Shown here piece by piece: positions 15,937-25,422 of a DNA stretch of 53,337 nucleotides. Source of the stretch: Maricaulis sp048270265 (GTDB lineage Bacteria > Pseudomonadota > Alphaproteobacteria > Caulobacterales > Maricaulaceae); assembly GCF_048270265.1 (NCBI RefSeq), contig NZ_JBLWTD010000022.1, positions 1-53,337 on the forward strand, written 5' to 3'. Both the position numbers and the translations under genes were made by a program. A model generated the notes under the pieces. It was given only the letters and a program-made list of their open reading frames with translations, ran no database searches and had not been told where the DNA came from. Each line of letters begins with the position of its first letter. Position 1 is the first letter of the stretch.

Positions 15937-16748
15937 GTTGGCGCGGGCTCACCCTGGCCCTGGCGCTGGGTCTGGCCGGGCCGCAAATCGCCGAGGCCGG
16001 CTCCAGCGCCACACCGGTCACCCCCTTCCCCGTCGAGGATTCCGCCGACTTCTCCAAACAGATCGAGCGTGAGCTCGCGAGCCAGGGCGCGCGCGTCGCC
16101 ATGGTGTTCCGCACCGGGCGCGCCCGCGAGGACCTGCCCGCGGGCATTCGCTATACCCATGGCGCCTTCTGGGTCTATTCCGAGCTGGAGACCGTGGATG
16201 GCCGCCGCATTCACGGCTATGCGGTCCATAATCTCTATCATGGCGAGGACGACCGCCGGACCTCCTATCTGGTGCAGGACTGGCCGCTCAATTTCACCCA
16301 GGGCGATGTTGTCGGCGAGGCGGGAATCATCATCCCGACGCCGGAAATGCAGGCGCGGCTGGCCGCGATACTGGTCAGCGATGCCGAGACCCTGCATCAG
16401 CCGGACTACTCCCTGCTGTCCAACCCCCACGATCCGCGTTTCCAGAATTGCACGGAATACATGCTGGATCTGGTCGCGGCGGCGGCCTGGGAAACCCGTG
16501 ACCGGAACCAGATCACGGCCAACCTCACGGCCTGGTTTGAACCGACCCCGGTGGAGGTCAGTCTGCTGGAACGCCTGCTCGGCCCGACGGTCGATGAACG
16601 GATCCGGCTTGAGGACCAGCGCGGCACGATCCGCACGGCCACCTATCGCTCACTGGCTGAATTCATGACCCGCTACGGCCTGTCCGAACGCGCCTATGAG
16701 ATCACGGCGGACTTCCTGACGGAGGCAGGGCCCGGGCCCACGGGATAA
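15933..16748 (+). CDS. DUF2145 family secreted protein
   Basis: A 271-residue protein with a signal peptide (cleavage near residue 22, AEAGS) and the DUF2145 layout: VAMVFRTGRAREDLPAGIRYTHGAFWVY, then YAVHNLYHG, LNFTQGDVVGEAGIIIPTPEMQARL and FQNCTEYMLDLVAAA. The family has no known function. The order of an early His in a strand (His76, YTHGAFW) and a later Cys before a helix (Cys173, QNCTEYMLD) resembles the permuted NlpC/P60 (YiiX-like) papain fold, so a cysteine hydrolase or amidase acting in the periplasm is possible; that is my inference. Translationally coupled to the small secreted protein. Confidence 0.75.
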   Translation: MSWRGLTLALALGLAGPQIAEAGSSATPVTPFPVEDSADFSKQIERELASQGARVAMVFRTGRAREDLPAGIRYTHGAFWVYSELETVDGRRIHGYAVHNLYHGEDDRRTSYLVQDWPLNFTQGDVVGEAGIIIPTPEMQARLAAILVSDAETLHQPDYSLLSNPHDPRFQNCTEYMLDLVAAAAWETRDRNQITANLTAWFEPTPVEVSLLERLLGPTVDERIRLEDQRGTIRTATYRSLAEFMTRYGLSERAYEITADFLTEAGPGPTG

Positions 16749-16837
16749 TCGCTGACAGCAAGGCGCGGCTCAGCCGGAGGAGGCGCTCCATGAAGGCCTG
16801 GTCTGGCAGGTAGCGGACCAAGCTCAAACTTTACAAG

Positions 16838-16852
16838 TTACGTACAGCGTAA
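16838..16852 (+). promoter_or_regulatory. Candidate HigA operator at the higBA promoter
   Basis: TTACG-TACAG-CGTAA, a 5-bp-arm inverted repeat ending 12 bp before the higB start, in an AT-rich patch. HigA proteins are known to repress their own promoter through such TA-rich inverted repeats; assignment here is by position. Confidence 0.45.
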
Positions 16853-16864
16853 TATTCTCACGCC

Positions 16865-17152
16865 ATGATCGTGTCGTGGAGAGACAAGGTTGCGCAGGCG
16901 CTTGCGGAAGAGGATCGCCCACCGGGAAATGCCCGGTGGCAGAATGTCAGCCGGATTGTTGTCCGCAAACTGGCGCAATTGCACGCAGCCGAAACACTGC
17001 TCGATCTTCGATCACCCCCTGGCAACAGGCTGGAAGCGCTCAGAGGTGATCGGCACGGCGAACACTCAATCCGGGTCAATGACCAGTGGCGGATCTGTTT
17101 TCGCTGGACGGATGACGGCCCGGCCGAAGTGGAAGTCGTCGACTACCACTAG
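16865..17152 (+). CDS. higB: HigB-type (RelE/ParE superfamily) toxin
   Basis: A 95-residue protein matching the HigB/graT type: conserved core LHAAETLLDLRSPPGNRLEALRGDRHGEHSIRVNDQWRICFRW and the ending AEVEVVDYH. HigB toxins cut mRNA at the ribosome, known for the family. The toxin gene comes first, 39 bp before the antitoxin gene, the inverted order that distinguishes higBA from most toxin-antitoxin loci. Confidence 0.9.
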   Translation: MIVSWRDKVAQALAEEDRPPGNARWQNVSRIVVRKLAQLHAAETLLDLRSPPGNRLEALRGDRHGEHSIRVNDQWRICFRWTDDGPAEVEVVDYH

Positions 17153-17158
17153 CCTTAA

Positions 17159-17172
17159 CGTGATCGATCACG
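17159..17172. repeat. 14-bp perfect palindrome between higB and higA
   Basis: CGTGATCGATCACG lies in the 39-bp gap between the toxin stop and antitoxin start. It could be an extra binding site for HigA or an RNA hairpin that tunes antitoxin translation. Function unproven. Confidence 0.35.
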
Positions 17173-17191
17173 GTGAAACGGAAACAGAATT

Positions 17192-17521
17192 ATGCGTACA
17201 AACATGACCCATTCGACGGAAACACCGATGTTCGGGTTGCGGGTCCATCCCGGCGAGATACTGGTCGAGGACTTCATGAAGCCGCACGGCTTGTCTGCGA
17301 GTCAGCTGGCCCTGGCCTTGAACACCGCGCCCGCCAATGTCTCGCGCATCGTCAATGGCAAACAGGCCGTCTCGCCGGAAATGGCTTCGCGGCTGGCCTG
17401 CGCTTTCGGCACCACGGTCGGTTTCTGGATGAATTTGCAGAATAACTACGACCTCGCCTCGATCGGCAAGGCACGATGGGACGAGATCCGCAGCGAAGTA
17501 CAAGCCGTCCGCGCGGCCTGA
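17192..17521 (+). CDS. higA: HigA-family antitoxin (XRE HTH)
   Basis: A 109-residue HTH protein: VHPGEILVEDFMKPHGLSASQLALALNTAPANVSRIVNGKQAVSPEMASRLACAFGTTVGFWMNLQNNYDL is the standard HigA/VapI pattern, with the recognition helix around NTAPANVSRIVNG. It should neutralise HigB and repress the operon. Starts at ATG 17192, 17204 or 17228 are possible; the first is taken since GGAAA lies 9 bp upstream. Confidence 0.92.
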   Translation: MRTNMTHSTETPMFGLRVHPGEILVEDFMKPHGLSASQLALALNTAPANVSRIVNGKQAVSPEMASRLACAFGTTVGFWMNLQNNYDLASIGKARWDEIRSEVQAVRAA

Positions 17522-17537
17522 CCGGCTCACCCGTTTC

Positions 17538-18494
17538 TCAGCCGCCCTCGCCCAGCACCGGCGGTTTGACCAGGTTTTCGATGATGTCGATTACCCGCGT
17601 CAGATCATCGATAATGGTCTTGATACGGGCCTCGTCGGCGAGCGGTTTGAACATCGAACCGGCCTCGAACTGATTGCCGGTCTCTGCCGCGATCAGCAGT
17701 TCGCCCTCACCGCTATGTTCGTCAAAGGCGGCGCGGACATTCTTGCCCTTGAGCGCCTTTTCCAGCCGGACCAGGCGTTCCATGAAGGCCGGGTCGAGCA
17801 TATAGCGCGCCAGCACCTGATCGGTGCCATAGACCTCGAAGGCCTTTTCGAACTCGGGATCGACCAGGGCGACACGTTCAAGCTTTTTCGAACCGAAGGA
17901 CCGGCCCAGCGCCGCGAGCCCGTTGAAAATGCCGGCATCGCGCGTGATCACGGTGACGCCCTCGACCTTGCGCGGGAAATTGATCCGGATCAGGACGCCG
18001 CGGAACACCGTGACCCAATGGGTCGATTTTCCGGAACGGCGCCGCTCCTCGAGATGGGCCTCATAGAGTTCGAAATCGCAGCCCAGCCGCTCGCCCGAGA
18101 AATGGTCCTCGAAACTGCAACGCGTATAGGAGGGCAACAGGCCATAGGCGCGGAAGGTTGCGAAGCGTGCCGGCTCGGGCGGCGCGAGGGCATAGTTGAG
18201 CTGGCAGACCTCGGCGATCTTGGAGTTGAGCTCGGCCTTGATCGACTTGCGCAGGCGTTCCATCCGCCGGCCACCGATCAGCATGCCGCCGACAAGGCCA
18301 AAGAAGGTCCCGATCAGCGGGAACATGAATTCCGGCTCGCGGGTATAGAAATACACGCCAGCGGCTAGCCCGATCAGGGCCATGCCCCCCGTCCAGGCGA
18401 TGAAGCGCGACACGCTGGTCTTGCGTTCCGCTTCAAGCGAGGCGAGCCAAGGCTCCAGCGTCTCGCGCCAGAGCCCCTGAAATGCTTCGTTCAT
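17538..18494 (-). CDS. DUF3137 family membrane protein
   Basis: A 318-residue protein with two adjacent membrane helices near the N-terminus (about 31-49 and 54-73) and a long cytoplasmic part containing the DUF3137 features: FEDHFSGERLGCDFELYEAHLEERRR, VFRGVLIRINFPRKVEGVTVITRD, and VALVDPEFEKAFEVYGTDQVLARYMLDPAFMERL. The family is of unknown function. It begins 33 bp after valS on the same strand. The ribosome-binding region is a run of nine G (18508-18500, minus strand) starting 5 bp from the ATG, which could vary in length. Confidence 0.85.
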   Translation of the reverse strand: MNEAFQGLWRETLEPWLASLEAERKTSVSRFIAWTGGMALIGLAAGVYFYTREPEFMFPLIGTFFGLVGGMLIGGRRMERLRKSIKAELNSKIAEVCQLNYALAPPEPARFATFRAYGLLPSYTRCSFEDHFSGERLGCDFELYEAHLEERRRSGKSTHWVTVFRGVLIRINFPRKVEGVTVITRDAGIFNGLAALGRSFGSKKLERVALVDPEFEKAFEVYGTDQVLARYMLDPAFMERLVRLEKALKGKNVRAAFDEHSGEGELLIAAETGNQFEAGSMFKPLADEARIKTIIDDLTRVIDIIENLVKPPVLGEGG

Positions 18495-18527
18495 GCCGTC
18501 CCCCCCCCAGGTCAGTTCGTGGCCGGG

Positions 18528-21194
<2,667 letters not shown>

Positions 21195-21209
21195 CATGGG
21201 GCGCATGAA

Positions 21210-21243
21210 TAAAGGGCACCGACTATTCAGTCGATGCCCTTTA
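21210..21243 (-). terminator. Strong stem-loop between popZ and valS
   Basis: Fifteen-base arms (21210-21224 and 21229-21243) with a 4-base loop. In minus-strand RNA the single imperfect position is a U-G wobble, so the stem is fully paired there, while on the plus strand it would be an A-C mismatch; the structure therefore serves minus-strand transcripts. Its base ends in TTTATTC, a modest U-tract. It may end popZ transcription, or act as a control element, as it sits 4 bp upstream of the first possible valS ATG. Confidence 0.6.
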
Positions 21244-21268
21244 ATGAATTCAGCACTGCGTGCAGCAG

Positions 21269-21895
21269 TTAGCGGCGGCGGCGCGCCACCCGGTCGATCT
21301 CGGCCTGGACCTTTTCATCGACAATGCCCGGCAGGTTGGTGTCGAGCCATTCCTTCAGCATCGGACGCAGAAGCGCGCGGACCACGCCTTCCAGCGTGCG
21401 GCCTTCCTCGTCGGAAATGCGGATCGTGTCGGCCAGGGAATGGAAAGCCCCCATCGCCGCCTGGGCCGCAGGCTCGCTCATGAGCGCGTCTTCAATGTCG
21501 GCCTCGACCGTGTCCAGATCCATGACAGGTTCCGGTGCAGGTGCAGGAGCCGGTGCCGGCTCGGGCTCCGGTTCCTCGAATGCGACAATGTCCAGATCGT
21601 CATCGCGATCGACGATCATCAGATCATCATCGCCGACAATCGGATCGGTGCCGCCCTCGGGCTCATCGATCCGGTCCGTCAGTTCGAGAACGTCGCCGGC
21701 ATCGCCCGCGTCGTCAGCATCACCAAAGATATCGTCGATCGCACTCTGATCGGCGGTTTCCGGTTCCGCTGCCGGCGCCGGAGCGGCGGGCTCGGCCTCG
21801 GCTTCGGCCGGGGCGTCGTCTTCATTGATGATCCGTCGGATGGAGGAGAGAATCTCCTCCATGGATGGTTCGTTATCGGCGGCTTGCTCTGCCAT
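21269..21895 (-). CDS. popZ: Polar organizing protein PopZ (DUF2497)
   Basis: A 208-residue protein with the three-part PopZ layout: N-terminal helix EPSMEEILSSIRRIINED (about 9-26) that binds partners, a long acidic/Pro/Ala-rich disordered linker (about 27-145) and the C-terminal oligomerisation helices with LEGVVRALLRPMLKEWLDTNLPGIVDEKVQAEIDRVARRRR. PopZ forms the polar microdomain that anchors the ParB-parS centromere in Caulobacter and relatives. Neighbours tolC (upstream) and valS (downstream) fit the arrangement I recall from Caulobacter. Confidence 0.93.
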   Translation of the reverse strand: MAEQAADNEPSMEEILSSIRRIINEDDAPAEAEAEPAAPAPAAEPETADQSAIDDIFGDADDAGDAGDVLELTDRIDEPEGGTDPIVGDDDLMIVDRDDDLDIVAFEEPEPEPAPAPAPAPEPVMDLDTVEADIEDALMSEPAAQAAMGAFHSLADTIRISDEEGRTLEGVVRALLRPMLKEWLDTNLPGIVDEKVQAEIDRVARRRR

Positions 21896-21986
21896 GGTCG
21901 CGCACGTCCCTAACCGGTCGTTTCTCGTATCAGGCGAATAAACCGGGCGCAGCCCTGCCTGTCCAGCCCAAGAATCTTTATTCAGG

Positions 21987-23375
21987 CTAATTCCAGGGTG
22001 TTAAATCAAAGTTAGGGAGTGAGAAACGATCCGGCTCGCCTGCCACATCATAGACTTCGACGTTCAGCCCCATGCGTTCAGCGGAAAGCAGCCCCATCGC
22101 CTGCAACAGGCGATAGCCAGCGACATAGGAGTCGCGCTCCGCCGTCACCAGGGTCAGCCGGGATGCCAGCAATTCCTGTTCTGCATCAAGCACATCAAGC
22201 GTGGTGCGCAAGCCGACATAGGCTTCCTGCTCGACACCGTCGAGCGCGATCTCATTGGCGCGGACCGCCTGGCGGCTCGATTCGATCACCGCCTGGGAGG
22301 TGATGTAGGCATTCCACGTATTGGTGACGCCCTCGGTCACCTGACGCCGGGCGAGCAGCGACTGCTGCCGGGTCTGTTCTTCCTGGGCAATCGCGGCGCG
22401 AACCCGCGAACGATTCAACCCACCGGTGAAAAGCGGCACGGAAATCTGTCCGACAATCGAGGTCGAGTCGCGCTCATCGCCCGCATAGGAGGCATCGCGC
22501 GAACCGGAGGCCGACGCCGACAGGGAAACCTGCGGGCGCAGCGAGCTGCGGGCCATGCGGATGGAATGGCTGGCTGCCTGCTCACCATATTGGGCAGCAA
22601 GCAGTTCCGGGCTGTAGCGGTAGGCGGTCTCGGCGGCATCGGCGAGATTGTCAGGCAATTCGGGCAAGGCTGGCGGATCCTGCAGCGTTGCCGGCGGCTG
22701 GCCGGTCACGCGCTCATAGGCGGCGCGGCTGGTGGCCAGCTGCGCCTGTGCTGCGGACAGCTCGGCCTGGGCGCCGGACAGGCGCGCCTCGGCCTGGGCA
22801 ACATCGGTACGGGTGATCTCACCGACCTCGAAACGGTCGCGCGCGGCCTGGAGGTGCTGGGCCAGCACGTCGGCATTGCTGCGGCGGATATTCACGACTT
22901 CGGAATCGCGGCGCACATCCATGAAGGCGGTGATCGCATCGACCAGCACGGCCTGCTCGACCGCACGAAGATTTTCACGACCGGCATAGATCAGGGCCGT
23001 CGCCTGATCGACGGCGCCGCCATTATAGCCACCGCTATAGATCGACTGGTTCGCCGTCAGCGAATAATTCTTCGGGGTTGAATCGCTCTCGGAACTGCCG
23101 CTGAGCGGTGAGGACGGGCCGCTTACCGATTCGCTGTGCTGCGCACTGACCGAGGCCGAGGCCGAGACCTGCGGCAGATAACCGGCGCGCGCCTGGACCC
23201 GACCTTCGTCGGTGGCACGCAGCCGCGCTCGCTCGGCCTGCAAGGTCGGGTTGGAATTATAGGCCAGGGCCAGGCTTTCCTCGAGGCTCTGCGCCTGCGC
23301 CGCAGCGCCCATCGCCAGAAGCGATACACAGCCCGTCGCGGCCATCGCCCACATTTTCAAACGCGTCATCTGCAA
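21987..23375 (-). CDS. tolC: TolC-family outer membrane efflux protein
   Basis: A 462-residue outer membrane channel protein with signal peptide (cleavage about AQAQS, residue 29) and two OEP repeats: SLEESLALAYNSNPTLQAERARLRATDEGRVQARAGYLPQVS at the start and the corresponding YRYSPELLAAQYGEQAASHSIRMARSSLRPQVSLSASASG in the second half. TolC trimers connect to inner-membrane exporters (RND, ABC type I). No exporter partner is adjacent. It ends 91 bp before popZ on the same strand. Confidence 0.94.
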   Translation of the reverse strand: MQMTRLKMWAMAATGCVSLLAMGAAAQAQSLEESLALAYNSNPTLQAERARLRATDEGRVQARAGYLPQVSASASVSAQHSESVSGPSSPLSGSSESDSTPKNYSLTANQSIYSGGYNGGAVDQATALIYAGRENLRAVEQAVLVDAITAFMDVRRDSEVVNIRRSNADVLAQHLQAARDRFEVGEITRTDVAQAEARLSGAQAELSAAQAQLATSRAAYERVTGQPPATLQDPPALPELPDNLADAAETAYRYSPELLAAQYGEQAASHSIRMARSSLRPQVSLSASASGSRDASYAGDERDSTSIVGQISVPLFTGGLNRSRVRAAIAQEEQTRQQSLLARRQVTEGVTNTWNAYITSQAVIESSRQAVRANEIALDGVEQEAYVGLRTTLDVLDAEQELLASRLTLVTAERDSYVAGYRLLQAMGLLSAERMGLNVEVYDVAGEPDRFSLPNFDLTPWN

Positions 23376-23591
23376 ATCCCTTTACCGGCAGCAAGCCAAT
23401 ATGACTTAGGCACCGTCATCATAGCGCCTCAAGAACGAGAGGCCAGTACCACTCTTGTCGCAGCCATATAGGCATGGCCACGCGACAATTGAACAGCGTT
23501 CACGATTATAGTTTCGCAATCCCGGCCCCATGACTGCGTTTAACGGCCGGCACCGGGGATTCCGTCGCCCGAATGCAACACTTTGCAGTGG

Positions 23592-24245
23592 CTAGAATGC
23601 GAAGCCGGGCTCCGGCTCGAAACCGGGCAGCAGTCTGGCCGTCGCATCAAAGACAATGCGCTCGCCGATTCCTGCCGCAGAACGCGTGAAAACCGTGGCC
23701 TTGCCGACCGGTCCCTTGCGGACGATCGCCACCAGACGCCCGCCCGGCGCGAGCTGATCGAGCCAGGCCTGGGGCACGGCGCTGACCGAACCATTGACGA
23801 AAATCACATCGAACGGCCCCTGGGCCGGCACACCCAGCTTCGGATCGCCGGTGATGATGACAGCATTGTCGGCACCGATATCAGCCAGCAGCCCGCTGGC
23901 CCGCGACAGCCCGTCCTCATCATCGTCCAGACCAACCACGGTCTCGGCCATGTGCGACAGGATCGCGGTCGAATAACCGCGCCCGCAGGCGATATCGAGC
24001 ACGAGTTCGTCGGGCTGGACTTCCGCGGCGTGAATCAGCTTGGCCAGATCGCGCGGCCGCATCATCGTGCGCTTGTCACCGGTGGCGACTTCCACATCGG
24101 CATAGGCCGAGGCGATGCGCGCGCGCGGCGTGAAGAGATGGCGGGGCACGGTCATGAAAGCCGCGATCAGGCGGCGATCCGTGACGTCGGCCGGGCGAAT
24201 CTGGCAATCCACCATTTGTTTGCGGGCCTGGTCAAAATCGTTCAC
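23592..24245 (-). CDS. PIMT-like protein-L-isoaspartate methyltransferase (second copy)
   Basis: A 217-residue protein beginning at GTG 24245 (RBS GGAGAG). It has the PIMT pattern QMVDCQIRPADVTDRRLIAAFMTVPRHLF, the SAM motif LVLDIACGRGYSTAILSHM and PFDVIFVNGSVSAVPQAWLDQLAPGGRLVAIV. It is clearly more divergent than the Pcm at 2121-2774; alphaproteobacteria often carry this second type next to tolC. Whether it still methylates isoaspartyl residues cannot be told from sequence. Confidence 0.85.
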   Translation of the reverse strand: MNDFDQARKQMVDCQIRPADVTDRRLIAAFMTVPRHLFTPRARIASAYADVEVATGDKRTMMRPRDLAKLIHAAEVQPDELVLDIACGRGYSTAILSHMAETVVGLDDDEDGLSRASGLLADIGADNAVIITGDPKLGVPAQGPFDVIFVNGSVSAVPQAWLDQLAPGGRLVAIVRKGPVGKATVFTRSAAGIGERIVFDATARLLPGFEPEPGFAF

Positions 24246-24388
24246 GGCTCTCTCCCTGCCTGGGTCCGGCCTCGCGCCGGTGCTGGCGCTGATATATCCT
24301 GCTGCGGCCAAGGCGGGCAAGCACTGTGCTGCGTGCGCATCACATACCGGTGCAACTGACAAGTTTCACCACTCCATGCCCTCGCCGA

Positions 24389-24417
24389 TTGCCCCCGGCG
24401 CGCGGCGCGGTTATAGG
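24389..24417 (+). promoter_or_regulatory. Promoter of tRNA-Cys
   Basis: -35 TTGCCC (24389-24394) and -10 TATAGG (24412-24417), spacing 17 bp, followed by the tRNA 15 bp downstream of the -10. Confidence 0.6.
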
Positions 24418-24431
24418 TCGCAATTGGAGCT

Positions 24432-24505
24432 GGCACCGTGGCGGAGTGGTTACGCAGCGGATTGCAAATCCGTCCACCCCGGTTCGATTCCGGGCGGTGC
24501 CTCCA
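24432..24505 (+). tRNA. tRNA-Cys (anticodon GCA)
   Basis: A 74-nt cloverleaf: acceptor GGCACCG pairs with CGGTGCC, T-arm GGTTCGATTCC, anticodon GCA at 24464-24466 flanked by GGATT/AATCC stem. Discriminator base U73 as required for tRNA-Cys, and CCA is encoded. Confidence 0.97.
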
Positions 24506-24597
24506 AGCTCCCTCACCCCGACATTACAGCGCAAGTCAGCCCTCCCGGGGGCGAAGCGAATCTCCCGAAAGATCACGCCGGGCAGAGCTGACAGGGA

Positions 24598-24942
24598 TCA
24601 GGCTTCAGCAGAGGCCGCGCCAATGCCGGCCTTTTCGAGCTCGGCATCAAGCCGCCCGGTCAGGAACATCAGATACATCCGGAAATCCCCGATCAGTGAC
24701 CAGAGCGGGTAGGTGAAGGTGGCCGGCTTGTTGCGCTCGACAAAGGCGTGGCTGACCCAGGCGAAGAAATATCCGGCCAGGGGCACAGCCAGCAAGGCCC
24801 ACCAGGTCTGGGTCAGAATCGCGCCGAGCAGCACCAGGACCGCCAGGGTCGAGCCGACATAGTGCCAGTGGCGGGTCGCAGGCCGTGCATGTTCGCGCAG
24901 ATAATAGGGCCAGAATGATTCGAAATTCTGATGCTCGCGCAT
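24598..24942 (-). CDS. DUF962 / Mpo1-like membrane protein
   Basis: A 114-residue protein starting MREHQNFESFWPYYLREHARPATRHWHYVGSTLAVLVLL, the DUF962 signature with conserved histidines, and two or three membrane segments (about 31-50, 52-70). The yeast homologue Mpo1 is an iron-dependent dioxygenase of 2-hydroxy fatty acids; that role for bacterial members is inference. ATG 24942 has GGGGAG just upstream. It stands alone, divergent from the small-RNA region. Confidence 0.88.
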   Translation of the reverse strand: MREHQNFESFWPYYLREHARPATRHWHYVGSTLAVLVLLGAILTQTWWALLAVPLAGYFFAWVSHAFVERNKPATFTYPLWSLIGDFRMYLMFLTGRLDAELEKAGIGAASAEA

Positions 24943-25111
24943 GTGATTCTCCCCGAAATTGCCATCACAGACCCATATCACAGGGCGCGGGCCGGTCGGA
25001 AACCCGCTGCATCATGGATAATCTCGACCTAACGCAACACGCCATATTTCCATGTATCGATTAGGTTTTCAGCAATCACACTGAACCAAATGAGAAAATC
25101 CGCCGCGGAAA

Positions 25112-25126
25112 TTAACCGGTCCTTAA
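25112..25126 (+). promoter_or_regulatory. Perfect CtrA binding motif TTAA-N7-TTAA
   Basis: TTAACCGGTCCTTAA, an exact TTAA-N7-TTAA as bound by the cell-cycle regulator CtrA in Caulobacter relatives. It is in a non-coding gap, and its centre is 32 bp upstream of the first base of the hairpin-terminator RNA proposed at 25151-25222, the distance at which CtrA activates transcription. Confidence 0.55.
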
Positions 25127-25150
25127 GGGCTCTCGGGTGAATTTGCTCAT

Positions 25151-25222
25151 GTCTTCCCGTGAAGACACCCCACCATCCACCCAATGCCTTTTCGGGAGCC
25201 CAGACGGCTCCCGATTTTTTTT
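25151..25222 (+). ncRNA. Candidate small RNA under CtrA control
   Basis: A plus-strand unit with no protein gene upstream: a 5' hairpin GTCTTC-CCGT-GAAGAC (25151-25166), a C-rich unpaired stretch (25167-25191, ACCCCACCATCCACCC), then a perfect intrinsic terminator, arms TCGGGAGCC (25192-25200) and GGCTCCCGA (25206-25214) plus eight T. The nearest upstream gene on this strand is tRNA-Cys, 650 bp away, so the terminator must serve its own transcript. The C-rich stretch could pair with G-rich ribosome-binding sites. The 5' end is a guess from the CtrA box. I match it to no named RNA. Confidence 0.55.
25192..25222 (+). terminator. Intrinsic terminator of the candidate small RNA
   Basis: Nine-bp perfect GC-rich stem, 5-base loop CAGAC, and T8 directly after the stem: the strongest intrinsic terminator in the window. 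Confidence 0.9.
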
Positions 25223-25267
25223 GCCTGCGAATAGCAGAGCAAATGCAGAACTCTGGCAGCAACGCGC

Positions 25268-25297
25268 TTGCCACCGCCGCAAAAGCTCTGATATACG
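25268..25297 (+). promoter_or_regulatory. Promoter of tRNA-Asn
   Basis: -35 TTGCCA (25268-25273), -10 TATACG (25292-25297), spacing 18 bp; tRNA begins 27 bp after the -10. Confidence 0.6.
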
Positions 25298-25323
25298 CGC
25301 CGTCTCGCTTGCGAGAGAGATGT

Positions 25324-25399
25324 TCCCCGGTAGCTCAGTTGGTAGAGCAAGCGGCTGTTAACCGCTTTGTCGCTGGTTCGAGTCCGGCCCGGGGAGCCA
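25324..25399 (+). tRNA. tRNA-Asn (anticodon GTT)
   Basis: A 76-nt cloverleaf: acceptor TCCCCGG/CCGGGGA, D-arm GCTCAGTTGGTAGAGC, anticodon GTT within GCGGCTGTTAACCGC, T-arm CTGGTTCGAGTCC, discriminator G73 and encoded CCA. Confidence 0.97.
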
Positions 25400-25422
25400 C
25401 TCTCGCAAGCGAATTATCCCTT

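Noticed and set aside
16830..16855. Sigma70 promoter TTTACA/TAATAT before higB
   Set aside because: Spacing is only 14 bp; the hexamers may be real in part but not as a pair.
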